Assembly (NCBI GenBank): GCA_030645615.1
Contig: JAUSNB010000065.1
Span: 1-64,000 of the forward strand
Direction of reading: 5' to 3'
Source of the DNA: Actinomycetota bacterium
Lineage (GTDB): Bacteria > Actinomycetota > Actinomycetes > S36-B12
DNA: 64,000 nt
Part shown: one piece after another, positions 16,701 through 24,694 of the stretch
Layout: the number at the start of each line of letters is the position of its first letter
Position numbering within the stretch: the first letter of the stretch is position 1
The notes under the pieces: generated by a model
The model's database searches: none
The model's input: the letters and a program-made list of their open reading frames with translations, nothing else
What the model was told of the DNA's origin: nothing
Position numbers and translations under genes: made by a program

Positions 16701-18785
16701 TCAGGTGGTCGTCACCAGGTGGAGGGACTGGGTGGCGCGCGTGCACGCGACGTAGATGTCCGAACCCCTGCTTGCCTGGGCGCTGATGTCCCCTGGATCG
16801 ACGACGATCACCTGGTCGAACTCCAGGCCCTTGGCCTCGCGCGCGGTGAGCACCGCGATGGGCGCGTCGAGGGCGTCCTCGCCGATCCCGAAATCGGGGC
16901 TGGCCTTGGACAGCAGCGACATGAGCTCGTCGGCACGTGCGTCGGGAACGATGACGCCGATCCGGCCGGCCGCCAAGGCGGCCCTGGCCAGGACCAGGGC
17001 CGGGAGGTCGTCGGCCGCGCAGGACACGCTCTGGGTCTCCTCCCCGTCGCGGATGGGGTGCAGGTCCGGAGCGTGACCACCCGCCGCGAGGAGCAGGTCG
17101 GTCGCGGTGCCTGCGATCTGGCGCGTGATGCGGTAGGTGATCGTCAGGGTGTGGAGGTCGACTGAGTCCCCGGCCCAGCCGAGTGCCTCCGACCAGTCCC
17201 GCGCGCCGGCCGGATGCGTGGTCTGCTGCAAGTCGCCGACGACCGTCATCGATCGCCGTACGCAGCGTCGGGACAGGGCATGCCAGGCCATCCGCGATAG
17301 TTCCTGCGCCTCGTCGACGACCACATGCCCGTAGATCCAGGTGCGGTCGTCCAGCGCCCGTTCGGCCACGCTCGACCTGGGCCGGGCGCGGGCATGCGGG
17401 TCCTCCGCCACGAGCTCGGCATAGTCGGAGTACTCGGCGGATCGGGAGCCACGCGACACCGGCTCGAACTCCCCGAGCTGCTCGGCCGCTTCGTCAAGAA
17501 GAGGGACGTCATCCACCGTCCACGGCGAATCGACGGGCCGTAGCAGCGCCTCCTGCTGGGCTCGCGTCAGCACCCCGTCGGCGGCCGTGGCGAGGACCTG
17601 CGGGTCCGACAGCAGCCGGGTCACGAGGCGTTCGGGCGTCGTCGGCAACCACATGAGGTTGAGGGTGCGTCGCACGTTGGCATCGTCGACCAGGTCCATC
17701 AGCAACTCGGCCCGCACATCGGGGTCGTTGGGGTCCTCCCCGCGCCGCACGGCCCGGTCGCGGCTGAGGTGGTCCAACGCACGGCGCAGGAAGGGATCGC
17801 GATTGGCGTGGAAGCTGCCATGCCGCGGTCCGGCTCGGCGGGCGTCGGCCAGCTGCTCGGCGGTCAGGCGGGCGGGCGAGCCGTCCTCCATGGTGATGAG
17901 GACGGCGTGCTGCGGGACCCGAATCCGCTGGCGGACGGCGTTCGCGATCACCGTGATCATGGCGAGGTTGCCCTTGATCGCCGCGGCTTCCGGGGAGTCG
18001 GGAAGGCTCGTGGACACCGCCGGGTAGAGCTGCCCCGGAGTGAGCAGCACGACATCGGTCTCTCCGAGGCTGGGAAGCACCTGGTCTATGTAGCGCAGGA
18101 AGGCTGCGGAAGGCCCGACCACAAGCACCCCGTCGCGGGCCAGTCGGTCGCGGTGCGTGTACAGCAGCCACGCGGCACGATGCAGCGCGACCACGGTCTT
18201 CCCGGTCCCGGGGCCGCCCTGCACGACGGTGACCTGGCCCAGCGGGCTGCGCACGATCCGGTCCTGGTCTGCCGCGATCGTCGCGATGATGTCGCCCATG
18301 CGACCCTCGCGAGGCGTGGCCACGGCTCGGGCCGCCGCGTCGGAGGCGATGGCCGTGGGGTTGTCGAGCTCCTCGTCCTCCACGTGGGTGACGGTCGTGT
18401 CCTTGGTGATGATCCGTCGCCGGCGCAGGATGCCCATCGGCTCGACGGTGGTGGCCTGGTAGAAGCCAGCCGAGTGGGGCGCCCGCCAGTCCAGCAGGAC
18501 CGGGTCGCCGACCTCGTCGCGAAGCCCGATGCGCCCGATGTGGTGGGTCCGGCCGTCCTGCAGGTCTATGCGTCCGAAGGCGAGGCGGGTCCGGGCCGCC
18601 CGCGCCGCGATGAGCTGCTGGGCGAGGTTGTCGTACAGCGCCTGCTTCTCCAGCAGGTCCTGCCCGGTGCCGGTGCCCTGCGCCTGCGCGAGCTCGCGCA
18701 GGCGTCCCTCGACGTGCGCCGTGGTGGAGGCCAGCAGGGCATAGCAGCGGTCGACGTGCCGCTGCTCGCCGGCGATGACGTCCAC
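16701..18785 (-). CDS. HelD/HelR-like RNA polymerase-associated ATPase
   Basis: The 694-residue product is a UvrD-like superfamily 1 ATPase with Walker A (GGPGTGKT, about residues 190-197), motif II (VVVDEAQEL), motif III (VVGDLQQ) and motif VI (YVACTRATQSLHLV). The N-terminal coiled region (EQRHVDRCYALLAS to ARAARTRLAFGRI) and the block LLDWRAPHSAGFYQAT are typical of HelD proteins. These bind RNA polymerase and release it from stalled complexes; related HelR proteins reduce rifampicin sensitivity. The GTG at 18785 is preferred for its GGGGAGGG ribosome site; a GTG at 18815 is the alternative. It is a single gene, divergent from rmuC. Confidence 0.82.
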   Translation of the reverse strand: MDVIAGEQRHVDRCYALLASTTAHVEGRLRELAQAQGTGTGQDLLEKQALYDNLAQQLIAARAARTRLAFGRIDLQDGRTHHIGRIGLRDEVGDPVLLDWRAPHSAGFYQATTVEPMGILRRRRIITKDTTVTHVEDEELDNPTAIASDAAARAVATPREGRMGDIIATIAADQDRIVRSPLGQVTVVQGGPGTGKTVVALHRAAWLLYTHRDRLARDGVLVVGPSAAFLRYIDQVLPSLGETDVVLLTPGQLYPAVSTSLPDSPEAAAIKGNLAMITVIANAVRQRIRVPQHAVLITMEDGSPARLTAEQLADARRAGPRHGSFHANRDPFLRRALDHLSRDRAVRRGEDPNDPDVRAELLMDLVDDANVRRTLNLMWLPTTPERLVTRLLSDPQVLATAADGVLTRAQQEALLRPVDSPWTVDDVPLLDEAAEQLGEFEPVSRGSRSAEYSDYAELVAEDPHARARPRSSVAERALDDRTWIYGHVVVDEAQELSRMAWHALSRRCVRRSMTVVGDLQQTTHPAGARDWSEALGWAGDSVDLHTLTITYRITRQIAGTATDLLLAAGGHAPDLHPIRDGEETQSVSCAADDLPALVLARAALAAGRIGVIVPDARADELMSLLSKASPDFGIGEDALDAPIAVLTAREAKGLEFDQVIVVDPGDISAQASRGSDIYVACTRATQSLHLVTTT

Positions 18786-18886
18786 GTACCCTCCCCGGTC
18801 GCCTGAATTGGGCACTCGATCCTGCCACGCGCGGCTCGTGGGCGCGTCGTGGGGATGGCGTCAGGGGCCAGTGGGACCCTCGGTGC

Positions 18887-20029
18887 ATGACAACGTCCAG
18901 CCCGGCTGTCGTGATCGCCGCACTCCTCATCGGCATCGTGATCGGCTCCCTCGTCGCCATGCTGCTCGCCAGTCGGATCGTCGCCCGGGAGCGGATCCGG
19001 GCCGGGGCGCTCGAAGGGCTCAATGAGGCCTTGCGGCGCGACAACGACGCGATCCGCCAGCAGGGCGGCGACGCCAGGAGCCTGGACGACCTGTTGCGGC
19101 CCGTGCGCGACGGGCTCGACAGCCTGCGCAGGGCGACCGATGCCGCGCGGCTGGAGCGGACGCAGGCCGACGCGATCCTGGCCACGCAGATCTCGGCCGT
19201 CCAGGAGCGCTACCAGTCGCTCGAGGCCGCGACCACCCAGCTTGCATCGGCGCTGGCCCGCGGCCAGACGCGCGGTCAGTGGGGCGAGATGCAGCTGGAG
19301 GGCCTGCTGGCCCACGCCGGCATGCTCGAAGGGGTTCACTTCCGCCGGCAGGACACCAGGGGAGGCCGGCCCGACGCGGCAGGCGAGCGAGTGGTGCGAC
19401 CCGACGTGGTCATCGTGCTGCCCGGGGGTGGCGAGGTCCTCGTCGATGCGAAGTTCCCCTTCGATGCGTACTGGGCAGCGGCCGGCGCGGATGATCCGGT
19501 CCAGCGCGACGCGCTCCTGGCCAAGCACGCGGCCGACGTCCTGGCGCGGGCCCGCGAGCTCTCGGCCAAGGGTTACTCCGACGGGCACGCAAGCCCGGAC
19601 TTCGTGGTGATGTTCCTGCCTTTGGAGTCCCTGCTGTCGGCTGCCCTGGAGTCCGATGGGCTCTTGCTCGAGCGCACCTTCGAGCGTCGCGTGGTGCTTG
19701 CCACCCCAACGACCATGCTCGCCCTGCTGCGGACAATCGGCTTCGGGTACCAGCGCCAGCTCATGGCCGACAACGCGGAGGAGATCAAGCGGGCCGCCGC
19801 GGAGATGCTCGCCCGGCTGTCCACCCTGGTCGAGCACCTGGCCACCGTGCGCAAGGGGCTCGACCAGGCGGTTCGCGGCTACAACGGCTTCGTCGGCAGC
19901 TTCGATTCGCAGGCCATGCGGCAGGCCCGGAGGCTCAGCGAGCTCGGGGTCACGTCCCCTCGATCACTGGAGGCCCCGGAGTCGCTCGACGCACCGCTGC
20001 GCACGTCTGATCCGGCTGCCCTCCGCTGA
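18887..20029 (+). CDS. rmuC: RmuC family DNA recombination protein
   Basis: The 380-residue protein has an N-terminal membrane helix (residues 7-28) and then a coiled-coil region to about residue 125. The RmuC nuclease-like core follows, with conserved RGQWGEMQLE, VRPDVVIVLPGGGEVLVDAKFP and FVVMFLPLES. The PD and DAK residues match a PD-(D/E)XK-type active site. RmuC limits inversions and recombination at repeats in E. coli; the actinobacterial role is less clear. The ATG at 18887 directly precedes the membrane helix. Its 3' end overlaps, on the opposite strand, the small repeat-protein gene. Confidence 0.9.
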   Translation: MTTSSPAVVIAALLIGIVIGSLVAMLLASRIVARERIRAGALEGLNEALRRDNDAIRQQGGDARSLDDLLRPVRDGLDSLRRATDAARLERTQADAILATQISAVQERYQSLEAATTQLASALARGQTRGQWGEMQLEGLLAHAGMLEGVHFRRQDTRGGRPDAAGERVVRPDVVIVLPGGGEVLVDAKFPFDAYWAAAGADDPVQRDALLAKHAADVLARARELSAKGYSDGHASPDFVVMFLPLESLLSAALESDGLLLERTFERRVVLATPTTMLALLRTIGFGYQRQLMADNAEEIKRAAAEMLARLSTLVEHLATVRKGLDQAVRGYNGFVGSFDSQAMRQARRLSELGVTSPRSLEAPESLDAPLRTSDPAALR

Positions 20030-20258
20030 TCCCGATCGCCCGGTCGGAGCGCCAGGCCATGACGGACAGCCTCGACAGTCCGGACATGGCGGACAGCACC
20101 GAGCCGACGGAGCCCACCGACAGGATCGAGGCGGCCGAGCCGACGGACCCGATGCTCAAGACCGACCCAATCGAGCCGATGCTGAGCAGGGAGTTCGTCG
20201 AGCCGATGCTGAGCATCGAGTTGCGGGACCGGTAGCTCCAACGCGAGGTGCCAGGCAT
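19950..20258 (-). CDS. Small Ser/Gly/Leu nonapeptide-repeat protein
   Basis: The predicted 102-residue protein starts MPGTSRWSYRS and then runs through tandem nine-residue repeats of the form SIGSxxSxL (about residues 14-62), for example SIGSTNSLL, SIGSIGSVL and SIGSVGSAA. A MAWRS segment and an unrelated tail follow. Regular short repeats of small residues suggest a beta-solenoid or an adhesive stack. There is no signal peptide, Cys or long membrane helix. I recall similar small uncharacterised actinobacterial proteins but can name no family. The last 80 bases overlap the 3' end of rmuC on the other strand, and no strong ribosome site is seen, so the start is uncertain. Confidence 0.55.
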   Translation of the reverse strand: MPGTSRWSYRSRNSMLSIGSTNSLLSIGSIGSVLSIGSVGSAASILSVGSVGSVLSAMSGLSRLSVMAWRSDRAIGISGGQPDQTCAAVRRATPGPPVIEGT

Positions 20259-20323
20259 GGAACCATGCTGCCACGGCTGCGGAGGCTGTGAGAGCCTGAG
20301 CGCACCAAGACCAAGGAGCCCGT

Positions 20324-20788
20324 ATGTCGTGGAAGTCAGCCACCCGCCGAGCCGCCGTCATTCTCATGCTCGCCGGTGCGCTCGGCGTGGGCGCACTCGC
20401 CTCGTCGACCCCAGCCGTTGCCGGTGACGTCGGAGGCTCCTCGCGTGTCGTCGGCTGGACCTCGTGCGACGACGGGCCCGACCTGGTCCTCACGTACATG
20501 CCCACGACGCACCTTCTGTCCTGCGCGGATGCGAACTCAGGGCTGACCCGGCTGCGCTGGGCTTCCTGGACCGATGAGCGCGCCGTCGGCACGGGCGTGT
20601 ACCGATGGAACGACTGCGACCCGGACTGCGCAGGCGGGACGGAGTACACCGCCAAGGCGACGGTCGTCCTCGACCGTCCGCGGACGCAGGCCGGCGATCG
20701 AGTGTTCACCCGTGCCACGGTGACCTACACCGACGAGTCCGGGGTTCAGCAGGTCGAGCGAGTGACGTCCATCCGCTGGACGGGCTGA
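20324..20788 (+). CDS. Small secreted protein of unknown function
   Basis: The 154-residue product has a signal peptide with a likely cleavage after AVA (residue 33). The mature part contains four Cys residues (TSCDDG, LLSCADA and two in WNDCDPDC), which suggests two disulfides, and is rich in Thr, Asp and Trp. No known domain was recognised. AAGGAG lies 7 bases before the ATG and supports the start. The gene points away from the nonapeptide-repeat gene; 65 bases separate their starts. An alpha/beta hydrolase gene follows after 27 bases. Confidence 0.75.
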   Translation: MSWKSATRRAAVILMLAGALGVGALASSTPAVAGDVGGSSRVVGWTSCDDGPDLVLTYMPTTHLLSCADANSGLTRLRWASWTDERAVGTGVYRWNDCDPDCAGGTEYTAKATVVLDRPRTQAGDRVFTRATVTYTDESGVQQVERVTSIRWTG

Positions 20789-20815
20789 CATCCCGGACGG
20801 GCCGACAGGCTGCCG

Positions 20816-21685
20816 ATGAGCACCCCGCCCCGGGTCGACCTGCCCGACGGCGTGACGGTCGAGCGCTGGTCCATCCGCGGCAGCGAGCGGGCGGTCATGC
20901 GCACCGACATTGGCGCGGCGGAGGCCTGGGCCGTCCTCGTCCCGGGGTTCACCGGGAGCAAGGAGGACTTCATCGCCGTCCTGCCCTTGCTCGCGGAGGC
21001 AGGAGTGGGAGCCCTGGCCTACGACCACCTCGGCCAGCACGAGTCGCACCCATCGCACGTCGAGGAGGACTATGACCTCGCCTTGCTGGCTGCCGACCTC
21101 GGTGAGGTCATCGCCCAGGCGTCGGCCCGGTTCGACCGCACGGACGGGCCGCACCTCGTCGGCCATTCGTTCGGCGGCCTCGTCGCCCAACGGACGCTCG
21201 TCGACGGCCATGTCCGGCCGGCGTCCTTCGTTGCTCTGTGCACGGGACCGGGAGCGCTGCCGCCGGCGCGATGGCAGGCCCTCCCCGACCTCGTCGATGC
21301 GCTGCCGCACACGGACCTCGGCGCCATCTGGGCCGTCATGCGGGCGGCCGACCGGGCAGCAGGGGCGACCCGCCCGCCCGACCACATCGAGGAGTTCCTC
21401 GAGCGGCGGTGGCTGGCAACCAGCCCGGTCCACCTGCGCCAACTGGGCCGCGCACTCATGGAGCAGCCGTCGATGACGCTCGCCCTGCAGGCGGTGGTCG
21501 ACGACGGCGTCCCGGTCACGGTGATGTGGGGCGAGCGCGACGACGCCTGGCCCATTGAGGACCAAGTTCGGATGGCCGACGAGTTGGGCGTGCCGGCGGT
21601 GCAGATCCCGGGCGCGGGGCACTCGCCCAACGCCGACAGCCCGCACGCGCTGGTCGAGTACCTACTGGCTGCCTGGGGACGCTGA
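20816..21685 (+). CDS. Alpha/beta hydrolase
   Basis: This 289-residue single-domain alpha/beta hydrolase has the nucleophile elbow GHSFGG (Ser near residue 117), an oxyanion-side motif VPGFTGSKEDF, a late acid in WGERDDAW and a catalytic His in GAGHSPNAD. This set is typical of lipase/esterase-like proteins (Hydrolase_4 type); the substrate cannot be inferred. No signal peptide is present, so it is cytoplasmic. Its last 24 bases overlap the convergent DUF3048 lipoprotein gene. It may be co-transcribed with the secreted-protein gene upstream. Confidence 0.85.
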   Translation: MSTPPRVDLPDGVTVERWSIRGSERAVMRTDIGAAEAWAVLVPGFTGSKEDFIAVLPLLAEAGVGALAYDHLGQHESHPSHVEEDYDLALLAADLGEVIAQASARFDRTDGPHLVGHSFGGLVAQRTLVDGHVRPASFVALCTGPGALPPARWQALPDLVDALPHTDLGAIWAVMRAADRAAGATRPPDHIEEFLERRWLATSPVHLRQLGRALMEQPSMTLALQAVVDDGVPVTVMWGERDDAWPIEDQVRMADELGVPAVQIPGAGHSPNADSPHALVEYLLAAWGR

Positions 21686-22762
21686 TGTTGCAGCGGTCAT
21701 CGGCTTCACCGTGGCCGGCCGCTCCTTGTCCAGCAGGACCACCCACGTCTGTCCCGGCTTGAAGGGCAGCACCGACCCGTCCGGCAGCGTGAACACCGTC
21801 CCATCCTGGGCACGCGGTCGGCTCCACGTGACGTTCCACGCCTGGCCATCGCGCAGGACGATCGCCTTGCCCGTGCCGATGGTGTCGGCGTGCGGGGTGT
21901 TGCCCCCGCCTCTGTCGAAGTAGGGCGACGGCCGCTGCTTGACGTACTGGATCACGACGGTGTCGGCGTCCTGGCCGCGGCCGTTCTCCTCGGCCTCCGC
22001 CGGCCGGTCGTTGAGCTCCACCGCGTACGTGCCGGTGTCGGGGTCGTAGCGGAAGGCAGCCGTCGAGTAGTCCCACGCCATTCGTGCTCGAGTCGCCAGC
22101 AGCCCACCGTCGGGGACGGCCTCGTCGAACCGGAACCCGATGTCATGGGCCAGGGATGCCTGGGGGGCACGGTCGAGGGCGACCTTGCCGTCGAGGAAGT
22201 AGTTGTATGGCGCACGCCGGCTGTAGTCCCGGGTGTACCCCTCGGCGCTGCGGCGCGGGGAGACGTCGTGGAAGTCGGCGGCGTCCAGGACTGGGTAGAG
22301 CCTGCCCTGCGCGCCGGAGTAGGCGAAGGCGGGGCGGTCGTACTGGGAGATGAGGTCGACGTCCGTGATCCTGGCGGACCTGACCGGCCCGATCCGGGTG
22401 GGGACGTGGCTGGAGAACACCGCCGCGATGCGCGTGATGCCGTATTCCACCTCTTCGAGATAGACGACATCCGCCTTGGCCAGGCCAGCGTGCGGCTGGG
22501 CGTTGCCGGTGTTGTCGAGCTTGACGACGAGGACCGGTCGGGCCGCTGCCGCCGCCAGCCCGGTCAGGGGGTTCGTCGGTGGCGGGGGAGTCGGGGTGGG
22601 CGTGGGAGTCGGGGTCGGGGTCGGGCTTGGGGTCGTGGGGGAGGGTGCCGCGACCGATCCGGACGCCGCTGGCGTCGGCGCCGTCGCAACCGGACCGCTG
22701 CTGCAGGCGACGCAGAGCCCGAGGCCCCCGGCGCCGGCGGCAAGCAGGAGGGCGCGGATCAC
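21662..22762 (-). CDS. DUF3048 domain lipoprotein (YerB-like)
   Basis: The 366-residue product has a hydrophobic leader ending VACSS (likely lipidated Cys20, though the -3 residue is an atypical Cys). A Thr-Pro dipeptide repeat linker spans about residues 30-65, and the DUF3048 domains follow: NPLTG, RPVLVVKLDN, EYGITRIAAVFSS and RIGPVRSARITD. The family is an extracytoplasmic protein class related to Bacillus YerB; its biochemical function is unknown. The Thr-Pro linker (nt 22570-22650) probably spans the cell wall. It is divergent from mraZ, with about 190 bases of shared upstream DNA. Confidence 0.85.
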   Translation of the reverse strand: MIRALLLAAGAGGLGLCVACSSGPVATAPTPAASGSVAAPSPTTPSPTPTPTPTPTPTPPPPTNPLTGLAAAAARPVLVVKLDNTGNAQPHAGLAKADVVYLEEVEYGITRIAAVFSSHVPTRIGPVRSARITDVDLISQYDRPAFAYSGAQGRLYPVLDAADFHDVSPRRSAEGYTRDYSRRAPYNYFLDGKVALDRAPQASLAHDIGFRFDEAVPDGGLLATRARMAWDYSTAAFRYDPDTGTYAVELNDRPAEAEENGRGQDADTVVIQYVKQRPSPYFDRGGGNTPHADTIGTGKAIVLRDGQAWNVTWSRPRAQDGTVFTLPDGSVLPFKPGQTWVVLLDKERPATVKPMTAATSASPGSQ

Positions 22763-22868
22763 CCGGTCAGGCTAGGTCGGCCGCGCAGGCGGACCGCGCA
22801 GGACGCGCACCGGCGGGGTGTCGCGTGCGCCACGGGTGGAGGACGGCCCGGAATCGCCATGAGCGTGG

Positions 22869-22913
22869 TGGTTGACGATGGAGGGAAGTGGAGTAAGGTG
22901 GGGCCGCTTGGAG
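22869..22913 (+). promoter_or_regulatory. mraZ/dcw promoter with phased MraZ-box repeats
   Basis: TGG(A/G)G pentamers start at 22879, 22889, 22899 and 22909, exactly ten bases apart, with a degenerate TGGTT at 22869. This is the TGGGN-N5 repeat pattern bound by MraZ in other bacteria. The repeats overlap a good sigma-70 type promoter: TTGACG at 22872-22877, a 16-base spacer and TAAGGT at 22894-22899. MraZ binding here should block or modulate transcription of its own operon. Confidence 0.75.
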
Positions 22914-22953
22914 TTGCCATCGTGACTGGCGTGATCAGAGAGGCAGGTGGGGA

Positions 22954-23382
22954 ATGTTCCTCGGTACCCACTTCCCACGCCTCGACGACAAGGGGCGCCT
23001 CGTTCTCCCGGCCAAGTTCCGCGAGGCCCTGGCCGGCGGACTCGTCCTCGCCAAGGGGCAGGACCGGTCGATCACGGTGTTCCCCACGGCGGAATTCACT
23101 GCGTACGCCGGCTACCTCGATGGGCTGTCCCGCACGAACGCCAAGGCGCAGGCCTTCCAGCGGGTGCTGTTCTCGGCGGCCTCGGACGAGATCCCCGACC
23201 GCCAGGGTCGGATCACCGTGCCCACGGCGCTGCGCGAGTACGCCGGGCTTGACCGCGACGTCGTCGTCGTCGGCAAGAACAAGACGGCCGAGATCTGGGA
23301 CGTGCAGGCATGGCAGCAGTACCTCGCTGCCCAGGAAGACGCCTACTCCGGACTGGATGAGGAGGTGTTCCCCGGCTTCTAG
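22954..23382 (+). CDS. mraZ: Transcriptional regulator MraZ
   Basis: The 142-residue protein has two tandem SpoVT/AbrB-type domains, each with the family motif: DDKGRLVLPAKFRE (residues 11-24) and DRQGRITVPTALRE. MraZ is the conserved first gene of division and cell wall clusters and represses its own operon through repeats in the promoter; matching repeats are present at 22869-22913. AGGTGGGG precedes the ATG. The next gene is a 55-codon open frame after a 179-base structured gap. Confidence 0.96.
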   Translation: MFLGTHFPRLDDKGRLVLPAKFREALAGGLVLAKGQDRSITVFPTAEFTAYAGYLDGLSRTNAKAQAFQRVLFSAASDEIPDRQGRITVPTALREYAGLDRDVVVVGKNKTAEIWDVQAWQQYLAAQEDAYSGLDEEVFPGF

Positions 23383-23384
23383 AG

Positions 23385-23556
23385 CCTCAGCCGCGCGGTG
23401 AGGTCTCCTCCCGCTCCCCGCTCTCGTACCTGACGCGACTTCCCCCGCGCCAGGACCCGCTGGAAACAGCGGGCGGGGACCTGGCCTCGCGGCCGAGCAC
23501 GCAATCGCCCGAAGACGACCACGCCAGATGCCCCACCGCGACCTTCCTTGAAGGGG
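23385..23556 (+). promoter_or_regulatory. Structured leader between mraZ and the small ORF/rsmH
   Basis: Three inverted repeats are visible. The first is CCTCA/TGAGG with an inner CCG/CGG (23385-23404). The second is an interrupted stem, CCAGG/CCTGG enclosing CCCGCT/AGCGGG (23450-23484). The third is CCTTC-CTT-GAAGG (23542-23554), whose right arm overlaps the ribosome binding site of the 55-codon gene at 23562. The position matches that of the actinobacterial mraW RNA motif described upstream of rsmH, but I cannot confirm the consensus by eye. It could be a leader controlling rsmH-ftsL expression. Confidence 0.4.
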
Positions 23557-23561
23557 GACAG

Positions 23562-23729
23562 ATGAACGCCATGATCAATGCCACGGCCGCCGGCCGCGGC
23601 ATGCACGGCTCGCTGCTGCAGCACCCGGCGTGGCACGCCGTGCGCTCGGCATCGGTGCTCGTCGTCGCCCTCGGGATGACCACCGGGGTCCTGGTCGCCC
23701 TGTCCTCCTTCGTGGACAGCGGGGCGTAG
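23562..23729 (+). CDS. 55-residue putative membrane protein between mraZ and rsmH
   Basis: This open frame runs ATG to TAG and is preceded by a strong AAGGGGGA ribosome site. It encodes [13 protein letters not shown], then a short polar segment and one hydrophobic helix ([20 protein letters not shown], residues 31-50). rsmH starts 8 bases after its stop, so it sits in the dcw transcript. I do not recognise the family. The good ribosome site, membrane helix and exact fit between the two genes support it as a real small protein. A hairpin that would hide its ribosome site lies just upstream. Confidence 0.6.
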   Translation: MNAMINATAAGRGMHGSLLQHPAWHAVRSASVLVVALGMTTGVLVALSSFVDSGA

Positions 23730-23737
23730 GCACCACC

Positions 23738-24694
23738 ATGTCGACCAGCCCACGCCATCTCCCGGTCCTCCGTGACCGGGTGATCGCGCTTCTCGCGCCG
23801 GCCCTCGAGGTCCCCGGTGCGGTGCTGGTCGATGCCACGCTCGGCCTCGGCGGCCACGCCGAGTGCGCACTGGAGACCTTCCCGAGCCTGAGCCTGGTCG
23901 GGCTGGATCGCGACCACGAGGCACTACGTCTGTCCGCTGAGCGACTGGCCCCCTTCGGCGAGCGGGTCACGCTGGTGCACGCGGTCTACGACGAGCTCCC
24001 GGACGTGCTCGCCCGGCTCGGGCTGCGCCGTGTCCAGGGGGTCCTGTTCGACCTCGGCGTGTCGTCCATGCAGCTAGACGAGCGCGATCGTGGCTTCGCC
24101 TATGCGCAGGACGCACCCCTGGACATGCGGATGGACGCGACCACGGGGCCGACCGCGGCCGATGTTCTCAACACCTACTCGGCGGCCGAGCTCGCCCGGG
24201 TCCTGCGAATGTACGGCGAGGAGAAGTTCGCCGGCCGAATCTCCTCGAGAGTGGTCTCCGAGCGCCAGGCGGCACCGTTCACTTCGTCGGCGCGGCTCGT
24301 CGACCTCATCCGGGAGTCCATTCCCGCCGCCGCTCGGCGCACGGGCGGCAACCCGGCCAAGCGCACCTTCCAGGCCCTGCGGATCGAGGTCAACGGGGAG
24401 CTGGATGCCTTGCGACGGGCCATCCCTGCCGCCCTCGACTGCCTGGCCGTCGGCGGACGGATCGTGGTCATGTCCTACCAGTCGCTGGAGGACCGGATCG
24501 TCAAGCATGCCCTCCACGCGGGAGCCCATCCCGATGTCCCCGTGGGGCTTCCGGTGATCCCGCCGGCCCTGCAGCCGTGGCTGCGGCTGCTCACCCGAGG
24601 GGCCGAGCTGGCACCCGAGGACGAGGTCGCCGCCAATCCGCGGGCAGCGTCCGTCCGGGTGCGCGCGGCCGAGCGACTGGCGGTGGCCGCATGA
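23738..24694 (+). CDS. rsmH: 16S rRNA m4C1402 methyltransferase RsmH
   Basis: The 318-residue product shows the RsmH signatures: [13 protein letters not shown] at the N-terminus, the SAM-binding [11 protein letters not shown], the [11 protein letters not shown] block, [17 protein letters not shown] and [12 protein letters not shown]. It methylates the N4 position of C1402 in 16S rRNA. The ATG at 23738 starts at the normal family position; the frame is open further upstream through the small ORF region. The stop overlaps the ftsL ATG as ATGA. Confidence 0.96.
   Translation: MSTSPRHLPVLRDRVIALLAPALEVPGAVLVDATLGLGGHAECALETFPSLSLVGLDRDHEALRLSAERLAPFGERVTLVHAVYDELPDVLARLGLRRVQGVLFDLGVSSMQLDERDRGFAYAQDAPLDMRMDATTGPTAADVLNTYSAAELARVLRMYGEEKFAGRISSRVVSERQAAPFTSSARLVDLIRESIPAAARRTGGNPAKRTFQALRIEVNGELDALRRAIPAALDCLAVGGRIVVMSYQSLEDRIVKHALHAGAHPDVPVGLPVIPPALQPWLRLLTRGAELAPEDEVAANPRAASVRVRAAERLAVAA

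Noticed and set aside
20266-20718. Upstream extension of the minus-strand frame at 19879-20718 over the secreted-protein gene
   Set aside because: It lies opposite a gene with a signal peptide and good ribosome site, and it is in a different frame from the nonapeptide repeat.
22570-22650. Simple repeat of GTCGGG/GTGGGC type as a mobile or regulatory repeat
   Set aside because: It encodes the Thr-Pro linker of the DUF3048 lipoprotein in frame.
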